Part shown: in pieces, positions 55,910 through 64,000 of the stretch | Numbering within the stretch: position 1 is the first letter of the stretch | How the letters are laid out: every line of letters starts with the position of its first letter | Source of the DNA: an uncultured Pelagimonas sp. | GTDB taxonomy: Bacteria; Pseudomonadota; Alphaproteobacteria; Rhodobacterales; Rhodobacteraceae | Assembly: GCF_947498515.1 (NCBI RefSeq) | Contig: NZ_CANMKO010000001.1 | Location: forward strand, 372,001-436,000 | Length of the DNA stretch: 64,000 nucleotides | Direction of reading: 5' to 3' | Notes under the pieces: model-generated | Told to the model about the DNA's origin: nothing | Seen by the model: the letters and a program-made list of their open reading frames with translations, nothing else | Databases searched by the model: none | Made by a program: the position numbers and the translations under genes

Positions 55910-58096
55910 TTACCTCAGGCGCAGCGCATTGAGCGAGACTGTAATCGAACTTGCCGACATCGCCAAGGCGGCGATCAATGGCGAACACAGCCCGGCAATG
56001 GCCAATGGCACGGCGATGATGTTGTACCATGTGGCGATGGTGAAATTCTCGCGGATGCGGCGCGTGGCCTTGCGTGCGGTTTCAATCGCATCGGGGATGG
56101 GGTCAAGCGTGCCGCCCAATAACACGATATCCGACGCCACGCGGGCCGCGTCCAAGGCCGAGGCGGGAGAGATCGAGGCATGGGCCGCCGTAAGCGCCGC
56201 CGTATCGTTCAACCCATCGCCAACCATCAAAACCTTGGCACCTTGTTCGGTAAGCGCCTCAATTCGCGTAGCTTTGTCTTGGGGCAGGGCTTCGGCCAGC
56301 CATTGTTCGATGCCAAGCCGGGTGGCGAGCGCTTCAACCGCCGCTGTGGTATCGCCCGACATCAAGATCACTTTCTTGCCGCTCTCTTGCAGGGCGCGCA
56401 CTGCCTCTTCGGCCCCATCGCGGAGCCGGTCGGTAAAGGTAAAGGCCTGGGCCGGGCCATCGCCGACCCGCAACCACGCCGAGGTCATGGCGTGACTGCC
56501 TGCGCCAACCCATGCGGCGCGACCTAGGCGAACCATCTGCCCTTGCCATAGGCCTTGTGTGCCGTGTCCGGGAACCTCTTGAATATCGGTGACATCGGCC
56601 GGTGTGACACCTGCTTCGCGGGCGGCGGCGGTCAGGGATTGCGACAGCGGATGCGCCGACCCTTGTGAAAGCGCTAGGGCGATTTCCAAGTCGCAGCGGG
56701 TAAAATCATCAAGGTTGGTCAGGTCGGGTGTGCCTGCGGTCAAGGTTCCGGTTTTGTCGAAAACCACCGTGTCGATCTGGGCCAAACGTTCCAAGGCGGT
56801 GGCGTCTTTGATCAACAAACCCTGTTTGAACAAACGACCCGAGGCGGCGGTGGTCACGGCTGGAACCGCCAAACCCAAGGCGCAGGGGCAGGTAATGATC
56901 AAAACCGCGGCGGCAATATTCAGCGCAATGCGCAAATCACCAGACCACAGGTACCAGCCGACAAAGGCCAGCGCCGACAGGATGTGAACGCCAGGCGCAT
57001 AGAGTTTCGCCGCCTTATCCGCCAGCGACGTGTAGCGCGAGCGCCCGGATTCCGCCACGGCGACCAGATCGGCCATGCGGTGCAAGGACGTGTCGCGCCC
57101 CACCGCCGAGGCGCGCACCAAAAGCGGCCCCGTTAGGTTTACTTCGCCTGCGCTTATCGTGGTGCCGGGCTCTGCAAACACCGGCAAGGTTTCCCCGGTC
57201 AAAAGCGAGCGGTCAAGCTCCGACGTGCCTTCTACGATTTCTCCGTCAACCGGCATCCGGCCACCGGGTCGCACGCGAAGGATGTCGCCGACGCGAAGCT
57301 CAGCGACATTGACCTGTTCCTCTCCGCTATCGCTCACCCGCCAAGCGCGTGGCACTTCGAGCGCAGCGAGTTCTTCGGCGGCGGATCGGGCAACAGAGCG
57401 GGTGCGGTGATCAAGGTAGCGACCGGTCAGCAAGAAGAAGGTCAGCGCCATGGCCGCGTCAAAATAGGCATGCTCGCCAGACAGCGAGGTTTCCCAAAGC
57501 GAGGTGACCAAGGCCAGCAAAATGGCCAATGAAATTGGCACATCCATGTTGAGATGCCCAGCCTTCAGCGCGGTCCAAGCGTTTTTGAAAAACGGCTGGG
57601 CAGAAAAGGCGACGGCGGGGATGACGATGGCCGCCGAAATCCAGTGGAACATGTCGCGCGTTGGCCCTTCGGCCCCCGACCAGACCGCGACCGATAGCAA
57701 CATCACGTTCATCGAGGCAAATCCCGCCACCGCAAGCCGCATCAGCAACTCGCGCCCGGCGCGGTCGGTTTGCGTGGCGGTGATGGCGGTGGTGTCAAGC
57801 TCATGGGCCTCATAGCCCGCGCCTTCGACCAGCGGAATGATATCCGCGGCAGTCAGTTCCGGGTCGGCTTCGACGCTGACCCGTTTCATGGTAAGATTGA
57901 CCCGCGCCGATCGCACAGCATCCGAGGCGTTCAAAGCCTGTTCCACCGTCGACATGCAGGCCGCGCAATGGATTGTCGGCAATGACAGAACGATGTGCGC
58001 CTCAGTCGGTTCCTGAGCCGCGGCCAAAGCCTCGGCCGCAGGGGCCGCAGAACAGGCAGGGCAGGCCGAGGCCTGAGGGCGCATCGCTGCTGTCAT
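55910..58096 (-). CDS. ccoI: Copper-transporting P-type ATPase CcoI (FixI)
   Basis: Heavy-metal ATPase of 728 aa that supplies copper for cbb3 oxidase assembly. The N-terminal metal-binding domain has THC-type IHCAACMSTVEQAL, the CPC membrane motif is ITCPCALGLAVP, the phosphorylation site DKTGTLTAGTPDL and the TGDxx-like MSGDTTAAV and MVGDGLNDTAALTAAH motifs follow. Multiple hydrophobic helices fit the family. An additional CPACSA near residue 18 suggests an extra metal site. In the ccoGHIS operon. Confidence 0.93.
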   Translation of the reverse strand: MTAAMRPQASACPACSAAPAAEALAAAQEPTEAHIVLSLPTIHCAACMSTVEQALNASDAVRSARVNLTMKRVSVEADPELTAADIIPLVEGAGYEAHELDTTAITATQTDRAGRELLMRLAVAGFASMNVMLLSVAVWSGAEGPTRDMFHWISAAIVIPAVAFSAQPFFKNAWTALKAGHLNMDVPISLAILLALVTSLWETSLSGEHAYFDAAMALTFFLLTGRYLDHRTRSVARSAAEELAALEVPRAWRVSDSGEEQVNVAELRVGDILRVRPGGRMPVDGEIVEGTSELDRSLLTGETLPVFAEPGTTISAGEVNLTGPLLVRASAVGRDTSLHRMADLVAVAESGRSRYTSLADKAAKLYAPGVHILSALAFVGWYLWSGDLRIALNIAAAVLIITCPCALGLAVPAVTTAASGRLFKQGLLIKDATALERLAQIDTVVFDKTGTLTAGTPDLTNLDDFTRCDLEIALALSQGSAHPLSQSLTAAAREAGVTPADVTDIQEVPGHGTQGLWQGQMVRLGRAAWVGAGSHAMTSAWLRVGDGPAQAFTFTDRLRDGAEEAVRALQESGKKVILMSGDTTAAVEALATRLGIEQWLAEALPQDKATRIEALTEQGAKVLMVGDGLNDTAALTAAHASISPASALDAARVASDIVLLGGTLDPIPDAIETARKATRRIRENFTIATWYNIIAVPLAIAGLCSPLIAALAMSASSITVSLNALRLR

Positions 58097-58099
58097 GGT

Positions 58100-58564
58100 T
58101 TAGTCCTCAACGATAAAGACAACACGTTGTTCAAACGGGGTGCCATCAAGCGCGGTGGCCTTCATGCGGATGTTCCAATTGCCGGGGGCAAGCGTTTCGC
58201 GGGCCACATAGGACCGGCCATCAAACTGAAAATCCGGGCTGCGGTCATCTTTGACATGGGTGGGGCGCCCAAGAGTTGCCTCAAGCTTGCCCACCTGCAC
58301 CGGCGTACCATCTTGTTCGGCAATCGACAGGATCAGCATGCCACCAACATGTTTGGCCCCGACGTCCCAGCCAAGCCCCTCTTGGGCAGCACGGCGTTTG
58401 TCAAAGGTCTGGCTGGCCACATAGGAATTTTTGGTCTCCAACCCCGGAAAGGTTTTCACCGCGCTAAAGGCCAAGACAAGGTTGACGGCAATGATGACAC
58501 CAAAGGCCCCACCAAAAATTGCAAAGACATGCCAGCCAGTCAGTTTGCGTTCGGTTTTTGTCAT
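58100..58564 (-). CDS. ccoH: FixH-family protein CcoH
   Basis: A 154-aa membrane protein with one N-terminal helix (VFAIFGGAFGVIIAVNLVLAFSAV) and a periplasmic part that includes DVGAKHVGGMLILSIAEQDG and NIRMKATALDG. It overlaps ccoG by 4 bases and is followed by ccoI. It supports cbb3 oxidase maturation. Confidence 0.87.
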   Translation of the reverse strand: MTKTERKLTGWHVFAIFGGAFGVIIAVNLVLAFSAVKTFPGLETKNSYVASQTFDKRRAAQEGLGWDVGAKHVGGMLILSIAEQDGTPVQVGKLEATLGRPTHVKDDRSPDFQFDGRSYVARETLAPGNWNIRMKATALDGTPFEQRVVFIVED

Positions 58565-60000
58565 TTGTCCGCCCGTCCGTTGAATACGGTATCGTTATGC
58601 GCTCTATCGCCGGTGGTCAAATCTTCGACCCAAAGGCGGATATCGACGCGTTCCATCGCAGCAGGTTCCGAGTGGCGTGGCGCGATGACATGCACCTTTT
58701 GCAACAGGGTTTCGTTGGCATTGACGGTCACGGTCTCATAGGGCGTGCCTTCGAGCTGGATATATAGCGAGGGATCCCCTTTGAGTGTCATGCGGAACGG
58801 GCGATCTTCGCCGTGTTTGTTGAGCAAACGAACCTCATAGGTGTTGCGGATCGACCCGTCGGACATGGTTACGAAGATCGGGTTTCGCACAGGGGCGACG
58901 GTCATTTCGATTTCGGGCCGAATGAACAAGGCAAAGACCAAGCCAACTCCGACCAAAGACCACAAAGCGGTGTACATCATGGTGCGGAACCGGAAAATGT
59001 GGCTCCAAACCGGGCGCGGCGGGTTGCCGGCGCGCTCTTTGGGTTCGTCTGAGGCGGCCAGATAGTCGATCAAACCACGCGGTTTGCCAATCTTGTCCAT
59101 CATGTCGTCACAGGCGTCGATGCACAGACCACAGGTTATGCATTCCATCTGCTGACCATCGCGAATGTCGATCCCCATCGGACAGACGTTCACGCAGGCC
59201 ATGCAATCAATACAATCGCCGGTTTCTTTGCTGTCGTCCTGCTTTTTACGCAGCTTGCCGCGCGGCTCACCGCGCCAATCACGATAACCAATGGTCAGCG
59301 TGTCTTCGTCCATCATTGCGGCCTGAATACGCGGCCAAGGACAGGCGTAGATGCAAATCTGTTCGCGGGCGATGCCGCCAAAGAAGAAGGTCGTTGCCGT
59401 CAGAACCAACATGGTTGTGTAGGCGACGGGGTGCGCTTGACCCGTTAAGAGATCAACCAAAAGCGTCGGCGCATCGGCGAAATAGAACACCCAAGCCCCG
59501 CCGGTTGCGAGCCCGATCAGGAACCACGACACATATTTCGTCACGCGCAGCCGCGCTTTGCGGAAATCCCACTTTTTCTGGCGGTGCAAGCGCAGACGGG
59601 CGTTTCGATCGCCTTCGATCCAGCGTTCGACCAGAATAAACAGGTCTGTCCACACAGTTTGCGGGCAGGCATAGCCGCACCACACCCGACCCAAAGCCGA
59701 GGTGAACAGGAAAAGCCCCAAGCCAGCCATGATCAGCAAGCCAGCAACGAAATAGAATTCGTGTGACCAAATCTCGATCCAGAAGAAATAGAAACGACGG
59801 TTGGCCAAGTCGATAAGAACGGCCTGATCCGGCAATTGCGGCCCCCGGTCCCAGCGAATCCAGGGAGTTAGGTAATAAATCCCCAGTGCAACCAGCATGA
59901 TAACCCATTTCAGGTTCCGAAATGCGCCAGTAACGCGTTTGGGAAAGACCGGTTCACGGGCGGCGTAGAGGGAGGGAGGGGTGGCATTATTGTCGGACAC
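58561..60000 (-). CDS. ccoG: Cytochrome c oxidase accessory protein CcoG (FixG)
   Basis: Membrane-anchored iron-sulfur protein of 479 aa from a GTG. It has about five transmembrane helices, a dicluster ferredoxin region (CIDCMACVNVCPMGIDI and CITCGLCIDACDDMM) and a C-terminal FixG Ig-like domain. It is thought to reduce copper for oxidase assembly. The FNR-type box at 60065 lies upstream. Confidence 0.93.
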   Translation of the reverse strand: MSDNNATPPSLYAAREPVFPKRVTGAFRNLKWVIMLVALGIYYLTPWIRWDRGPQLPDQAVLIDLANRRFYFFWIEIWSHEFYFVAGLLIMAGLGLFLFTSALGRVWCGYACPQTVWTDLFILVERWIEGDRNARLRLHRQKKWDFRKARLRVTKYVSWFLIGLATGGAWVFYFADAPTLLVDLLTGQAHPVAYTTMLVLTATTFFFGGIAREQICIYACPWPRIQAAMMDEDTLTIGYRDWRGEPRGKLRKKQDDSKETGDCIDCMACVNVCPMGIDIRDGQQMECITCGLCIDACDDMMDKIGKPRGLIDYLAASDEPKERAGNPPRPVWSHIFRFRTMMYTALWSLVGVGLVFALFIRPEIEMTVAPVRNPIFVTMSDGSIRNTYEVRLLNKHGEDRPFRMTLKGDPSLYIQLEGTPYETVTVNANETLLQKVHVIAPRHSEPAAMERVDIRLWVEDLTTGDRAHNDTVFNGRADK

Positions 60001-60064
60001 GGGGAATCGCTCCGTTAAGGGGTTTTATCAATATTGGTTTTCCCAACTCAGTGCAGTCGCAGCA

Positions 60065-60078
60065 TTGACCTGCATCAA
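60065..60078. promoter_or_regulatory. FNR-type box upstream of ccoG
   Basis: TTGAC-CTGC-ATCAA matches the FNR/FixK consensus TTGAT-N4-ATCAA with one mismatch. It lies 65 bp before the ccoG start and outside the LysR gene. Oxygen control of the cco genes by FnrL is known in Rhodobacter; the use here is inferred. Confidence 0.75.
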
Positions 60079-60094
60079 ATTCTGAATCTTTGAT

Positions 60095-60970
60095 TTAGGT
60101 TTTTGTGGCTTCAGCCAAGATCCAGCGACAAAATGCCCTGAGGGCAGGGCGCTGAACACCCGGTCGGGTGACAAGATGATAGCTTGCGCCACTGTCTTCT
60201 TCGAACAAAACGCTTAGCCGCCCGGCGGCGATGTCGTCTTCGACCATCATCCGCGTGACCATAGCAACGCCTTGCCCGCTTCGAATGCCTTCGAGAACAA
60301 GGTTTCCCGGTACATTGGTGATGGATTTCGCCTTGCCGGCACGAATTCCGTGGCGTTTCATCCAACGCGAGGCTTCGTTAGTGCCAAATTCATTGAGCCA
60401 TGGCAGAGCGGCAAGGCTATCCGGGTCGTCCTGTTGGTAGTTCTGAACAAGGTCGGGCGTGCCAACCAACGCGAGGGGCGCATGGATCAACGCATTTGAC
60501 AAATAGCCCGGCCAATCGCTGTGACCGTATCGAATTGCGACGTCAATGCCGCCCGGAGTGAGCTCAACCAGCGCGGAGTTTGGGTCGATCATCATACTGA
60601 TGTCTGGGTGTTTTTGCCGGAAACTTGCCAGTCGCGGCATAAGCCAAACCGCGGCAAAACTTGAGGTGCATGAAATTTGAAGAGGGCGCTCTTGTTCCTG
60701 AGAGGTCAGCTGTTCGACCGTTTCGAAAATGGCGGAAAAGGCCGTGTCCAAAGTTCTGGCCAAGGCTTGGCCATCCTCAGTCAGGGATAGTTTTTTGCCA
60801 TGCCGTTCCAAGAGTGGGACATTTAAATGCGCCTCAAGCTGGCGGATCTGCTGGCTTATGGCGGCGTGGGTCACATTCAGCTTGGCACCGGCCGCCGTCA
60901 TTGATCCCGTCTGTGCAAAAGCCCCAAAGGCCCGTAGCGCCGCCATCGGAGGGAGCTGCCCCCAGTTCAT
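60095..60970 (-). CDS. LysR-family transcription regulator
   Basis: Regulator of 291 aa of the GcvA/TrpI-type branch. HTH: GSMTAAGAKLNVTHAAISQQIRQLE with the usual LEAHLNVPLLERHGKKLSLT; a periplasmic-binding-protein-like effector domain follows. It lies between ccoG and a tiny divergent ORF. Its ligand and targets are unknown; the neighbouring tiny ORF could be one. Confidence 0.88.
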   Translation of the reverse strand: MNWGQLPPMAALRAFGAFAQTGSMTAAGAKLNVTHAAISQQIRQLEAHLNVPLLERHGKKLSLTEDGQALARTLDTAFSAIFETVEQLTSQEQERPLQISCTSSFAAVWLMPRLASFRQKHPDISMMIDPNSALVELTPGGIDVAIRYGHSDWPGYLSNALIHAPLALVGTPDLVQNYQQDDPDSLAALPWLNEFGTNEASRWMKRHGIRAGKAKSITNVPGNLVLEGIRSGQGVAMVTRMMVEDDIAAGRLSVLFEEDSGASYHLVTRPGVQRPALRAFCRWILAEATKT

Positions 60971-61068
60971 TGTAACTTGACCTTACACATATGAATTATC
61001 CCTGACTCGCGCGGCATCGTGGTTTGTGTGAGGTTTTCATAAGGAAATCATCAAATCAAGAGGGTGAC

Positions 61069-61233
61069 ATGTTCACGATATATGCACAAAGCTTTATGAC
61101 TGCCTGCCGCCGGGACTTACATAGGTTTGCGGATGAACACCCACAAACCCCCATTCACGAAGCGGATCGCCGCCGCGAGCAAGAGGCCAAAACGCGCCGC
61201 CGGATGATGTTTCGGCGTGGCTGGTTGTCATAG
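61069..61233 (+). CDS. Tiny 54-aa basic protein
   Basis: ATG at 61069 with AAGAGGG upstream. The product begins MFTIYAQSFMTACRRDLHRF and is rich in Arg, His and acidic residues (RRREQEAKTRRRMMFRRGWLS). It has no signal peptide. Divergent from the LysR gene, with about 100 bases between, so LysR control is possible. Function unknown. Confidence 0.5.
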   Translation: MFTIYAQSFMTACRRDLHRFADEHPQTPIHEADRRREQEAKTRRRMMFRRGWLS

Positions 61234-61247
61234 ATTTGGAAATAAAT

Positions 61248-61319
61248 GCGCCGATGCCCTAGGAAACGCGCGAACAGGACAGGGCATCGGCGCAATACGC
61301 CCCGACCCGAGGGTTGGGG
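61248..61319. other. Two strong hairpins between the tiny ORF and the GGDEF gene
   Basis: A 13-bp perfect stem (GCGCCGATGCCCT / AGGGCATCGGCGC, 20-base loop) at 61248-61293 and a 9-bp stem (CCCCGACCC / GGGTTGGGG) at 61300-61319 lie in the convergent gap. No T-runs follow. They may end transcription of both genes or form a structured RNA. Confidence 0.45.
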
Positions 61320-61399
61320 TATATTATTGATCGGGGGGAGGGCCCCAATCTTTCTGAACCGAATTTGACAGGATGACCCTTTGCGCACCTTGATATGTG

Positions 61400-62875
61400 T
61401 CAAGCCGGGCAGTTTTGACCGCCACATTTTTCGTGACCGGGGCAACTTTCTACTGGGCAAGATCCGTGGATGCGTAAGGATGGGGCCTGATTGTTCGAAG
61501 CGACCCGATTGCGGCCACTGTTTTTGGCCGAATAAAGCGCCATATCAGCACATTTTACCCAATTGGATTCGGTCTCAAATTCGCCGTTGAAGGCCGCAAT
61601 GCCCAAGCTGGTTGTGATTTGGAACCCTTGTTCAAAACCAAAATCAATTTGCTCAATCGCGTGGCGAATTTGCTCGGCCAAGTCTATCGCCGCATCATTG
61701 GACCCTTTTCGCAAGACGATGGCAAATTCCTCGCCGCCAATGCGATAGAGCGGAGTATTGGGGCCAAGCAGGTGTTGAATCGTCTCTGCGAGCATCCGCA
61801 ATACCGTGTCCCCGCGGTCATGACCAAACTGGTCATTCACCAGCTTAAAATGATCGATGTCGAATAGGATCAGCTGGGCGTCTTGGCTTTGGCGTTTGCA
61901 ATCGGAAAAAACCGCGTTCAGTTCGGACCGGAACTCGCGATTGGTCGCGGCCCCGGTTAACCAATCTTGCGACGCGGCGCGCGACAGCGCCTGATAGCTC
62001 ATCTCAAGTGAAAGCTCCTGAGCAATCCATGCCCCACAGAGTTTCATGATGTCAAATTCAGACGTGCTAAAGGGTTTGCGGCGCATCGGGCTGGAAAATC
62101 CAAGCGTGCCAATGCGTTCACCGTCAACAATCAGCGGGATGCCAATATAGGCGCGCAACCCGAATTCTTCATAGGCTGGGTGGCCACAGCTGCCCTCAGC
62201 CAAATCTGCGGCATGAACAGCCAAGGGTTCGTTTGAGTTGATGGTGTCTTTGCAAAATGTTGTGCCCAACTGAAATTGCGTGCCCGGCGGAATGTCCATC
62301 AGGGCCGAGTTTGAGAACAACACGGTGTAGGTTTCTCCACGGATCATGCTGACCAAGGCCACGGGCAATTTGAAAAACGAGCAGCCAAGCGCCAGGATCG
62401 CATCGATTTTCTCAGGCCCGCTCAGCTTTTGTGTGGACGATATGGCGTAGAGTTTGGTGAGCGCGTCTTCGACCTTGGTGACTTCGGTCACGTCCCGAAT
62501 AATTGCGGCGTAGCCCGCGACGGACCCGTCCCCATGCGGAACACGCCAGCCGGTGGATTCCGACCTGATGATGCTGCCGTCTTTGTGACGGTAGGACATC
62601 GCGTAGGTTTGACGGGACGGATCACCGGCATTGTTGAACCGCACTTTTCCAGTCTGTGTGAAGTCGTCGTTTTCCGCGTAGAGAAGGCGGGTTGAACGAC
62701 CTTGCAATTCGGCAAGAGTATATCCGAGCAAGATTTCTAGCCCGCGATTACACCACAAAATGCGACGATCGGCGTCCGCGAATACCAGCGGATCCTGAAA
62801 CGTCTGAAAAACAGCAATGATTGCGGAAAGCGCCTCATTGCCTTCTTCCGTTATATTTGCATGTGCGATGTTCAT
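61400..62875 (-). CDS. PAS-GAF-GGDEF diguanylate cyclase with Cys-rich tail
   Basis: Predicted c-di-GMP synthase of 491 aa, no membrane helix seen. A PAS domain covers about residues 17-135 (GRSTRLLYAENDD, GSIIRSESTGWRVPHGDG), a GAF domain about 150-300, and the GGDEF domain 315-470 with GGEEF at 380-384 and Asp339/Asp341 in FDIDHFK. No RxxD inhibitory site precedes GGEEF. The C-terminal tail (473-491) has four Cys in ~17 residues, possibly metal- or redox-binding. It lies between ccoP and the LysR gene, interrupting the usual ccoNOQP-ccoGHIS order. Confidence 0.87.
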   Translation of the reverse strand: MNIAHANITEEGNEALSAIIAVFQTFQDPLVFADADRRILWCNRGLEILLGYTLAELQGRSTRLLYAENDDFTQTGKVRFNNAGDPSRQTYAMSYRHKDGSIIRSESTGWRVPHGDGSVAGYAAIIRDVTEVTKVEDALTKLYAISSTQKLSGPEKIDAILALGCSFFKLPVALVSMIRGETYTVLFSNSALMDIPPGTQFQLGTTFCKDTINSNEPLAVHAADLAEGSCGHPAYEEFGLRAYIGIPLIVDGERIGTLGFSSPMRRKPFSTSEFDIMKLCGAWIAQELSLEMSYQALSRAASQDWLTGAATNREFRSELNAVFSDCKRQSQDAQLILFDIDHFKLVNDQFGHDRGDTVLRMLAETIQHLLGPNTPLYRIGGEEFAIVLRKGSNDAAIDLAEQIRHAIEQIDFGFEQGFQITTSLGIAAFNGEFETESNWVKCADMALYSAKNSGRNRVASNNQAPSLRIHGSCPVESCPGHEKCGGQNCPA

Positions 62876-62962
62876 GATGTCGCTCGCTGGGTGATTGTCC
62901 TTAATATGGTCAAATATCCTAAAACTTAGTTAACTTGGGCTGTGCCTGGTGGTGACGTTAGG

Positions 62963-62999
62963 CAAAGAAAAGACCCCCAACCAATTTGGCTGGAGGTCT
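62963..62999 (-). terminator. Rho-independent terminator after ccoP
   Basis: On the minus strand a 12-bp stem (AGACCTCCAGCC / GGTTGGGGGTCT, with G-U pairs) and an AAATT loop, followed by TTTCTTT. It ends the ccoNOQP transcript before the GGDEF gene. Confidence 0.88.
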
Positions 63000-63029
63000 A
63001 AGGTTTTTGATAACCTCTTGATTTAGAAG

Positions 63030-63908
63030 TTATTCTGAGGCTTCACCGCCGCCCAAGCCATGGACATATGATGCCACAGCGCGAATTTCGGCTTCGTCCA
63101 GACGTTCGGTCCAAGATGGCATCACACCAAAACGAGCGTTGGTGATTGTCTCAAGGATGTCGTCATAACTGCCACCAAAGAGCCAAATCGCGTCCGTCAA
63201 GTTGGGTGCACCTTGGCTCACGTCACCGGTACCGTCTTCGGCATGGCAAGAGGAGCAGTTGTCTTCAAACAGCACTGTACCAGCTTCGGCTGCGGCGGCG
63301 TCCTGAGGGGTATCACCCGACAGAAGTTGGACAAAGTTCGTTAGCTGAACAATCTCTTCTTTTTCCAACAGCTCGTCACGCCCAAATGCGGGCATTTCCG
63401 AGTAACGCGCGTCGTCATCCGTTTCGTTGCGGACACCGTGGCTGATTGTGGCGTGGATATCCTCAATCGAACCACCCCAGAGCCAGTCATCATCCAGCAA
63501 GTTGGGATAGCCTTTGGCACCCGCAGCACCAGAGCCGTGACACTGGGCGCACCATGTTTTGAACACGGCAGAGCCAGCATTGTTGGCATAGGTATGCAGT
63601 TCCGCATCGGCCGCGATTTCAGTCAGCTCGGTCCCAGCCAATTTGGCGTTGATCGCAGCATTCTGATCTTCGACCCGTGCAATTTCAGCCGCAACTTCAC
63701 CACGGGTGGAGTAGCCGAGCAAACCGGGCGTTGCCCCGTTGATCAGCGGCCAAGCCGGATAGGCGATGACATAGCCGATGCCCCAAACGATACAGGCATA
63801 AAAGGTCCACACCCACCACTTTGGAAGCGGTTTGTTGTATTCCTTGATACCGTCCCAGGAGTGGCCGGTTGTCTCATAGTCGAGATCGTCTTGTTTTTTG
63901 TCACTCAT
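63030..63908 (-). CDS. ccoP: cbb3-type cytochrome c oxidase subunit III
   Basis: Di-heme c-type cytochrome subunit of 292 aa, inner-membrane anchored with periplasmic hemes. One helix near residues 32-52 ([20 protein letters not shown]) follows a FixP_N start ([19 protein letters not shown]). Heme motifs are CAQCH at 120-124 and CSSCH at 218-222, with Met ligands later in MPAFGRDE and MPSWTERL. The last gene of ccoNOQP. Confidence 0.96.
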   Translation of the reverse strand: MSDKKQDDLDYETTGHSWDGIKEYNKPLPKWWVWTFYACIVWGIGYVIAYPAWPLINGATPGLLGYSTRGEVAAEIARVEDQNAAINAKLAGTELTEIAADAELHTYANNAGSAVFKTWCAQCHGSGAAGAKGYPNLLDDDWLWGGSIEDIHATISHGVRNETDDDARYSEMPAFGRDELLEKEEIVQLTNFVQLLSGDTPQDAAAAEAGTVLFEDNCSSCHAEDGTGDVSQGAPNLTDAIWLFGGSYDDILETITNARFGVMPSWTERLDEAEIRAVASYVHGLGGGEASE

Positions 63909-63923
63909 GTGTTCCTCGCCTCC

Positions 63924-64000
63924 TTAATGTTCGGCGGGGGCGCCAAGATCGGGCGCCGGTTTATCATCATGACGGAAGGGTATGTTGGCCGTGTCCTCAT
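63924..64000 (-). CDS. ccoQ: cbb3 oxidase subunit CcoQ (C-terminal end only)
   Basis: Only the last 25 codons are in the window. The translation ends NIPFRHDDKPAPDLGAPAEH, typical of the CcoQ C-terminal tail, and a TAA at 63924-63926 lies 15 bases upstream of ccoP. The rest, and ccoNO, lie beyond the right edge. Confidence 0.8.
   Translation of the reverse strand, partial: EDTANIPFRHDDKPAPDLGAPAEH

Overview
The window looks like a chromosomal segment of a marine Roseobacter-type alphaproteobacterium (Rhodobacteraceae). The basis is gene content and order: an mdh / sucC-sucD-sucA block, sdhCDAB, the ethylmalonyl-CoA pathway genes (ccr, ecm, mch and a malyl-CoA lyase-like gene), a LuxR/LuxI pair, mreBCD-pbp2-rodA and a cbb3 oxidase locus, with moderately GC-rich coding sequence. 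No rRNA, tRNA, CRISPR array, insertion sequence or prophage was seen. Both ends cut genes: sucA (left) and ccoQ (right).

Layout. 1-8.6 kb: TCA genes sucA, sucD, sucC and mdh on the minus strand, with a glycosyltransferase and a secreted coiled-coil protein between sucC and mdh. 8.7-13.1 kb: a TauE/SafE exporter, a small periplasmic protein, then malyl-CoA thioesterase-like gene, nnrU-like, DUF1737 and mesaconyl-CoA hydratase. 13.2-16.2 kb: an RTX-type secreted protein and a lone P-loop kinase. 16.4-21.3 kb: the sdh operon, with two small envelope-protein genes between sdhA and sdhB, then two tiny genes. 21.3-28.7 kb: a DUF1989 protein, deoD, an H-NS-type protein, ecm, an acyltransferase and ccr. 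28.8-32.1 kb: quorum-sensing luxR/luxI preceded by a small overlapping ORF, and a RecD-like helicase. 32.1-38.0 kb: a quinone-type oxidoreductase and a five-gene acyl-CoA operon containing an APH-type kinase next to an acyl-CoA dehydrogenase. 38.0-45.4 kb: rpe, a 2-hydroxyacid dehydrogenase, and the elongasome genes rodA, pbp2, mreD, mreC, mreB. 45.5-55.7 kb: two related envelope proteins of unknown function, a GcvT-fused FAD dehydrogenase, a glutaredoxin, YtoQ, mscL, a peroxiredoxin-like/AraC pair, an ald/Lrp pair and a Hint-domain protein. 55.7-64 kb: ccoGHIS, a LysR gene, a tiny ORF, a PAS-GAF-GGDEF protein, then ccoP and the end of ccoQ.

How they fit together. Much of the window is central carbon metabolism: TCA enzymes that consume succinyl-CoA and succinate, and the ethylmalonyl-CoA pathway that lets such bacteria grow on acetyl-CoA without isocitrate lyase. 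The most notable non-coding signal is a pair of TGTGATCACA-type palindromes with a 21-bp spacing that occurs upstream of both sucCD-sucA and sdhCDAB, suggesting a shared regulator. Other candidate control sites are a TTCTGC repeat array before ccr, a CtrA-type site before the luxR transcript, an FNR-type box before ccoG and an inverted repeat between ald and its Lrp-type neighbour. All functional names rest on reading the sequence and knowledge of the families; no database search was run.
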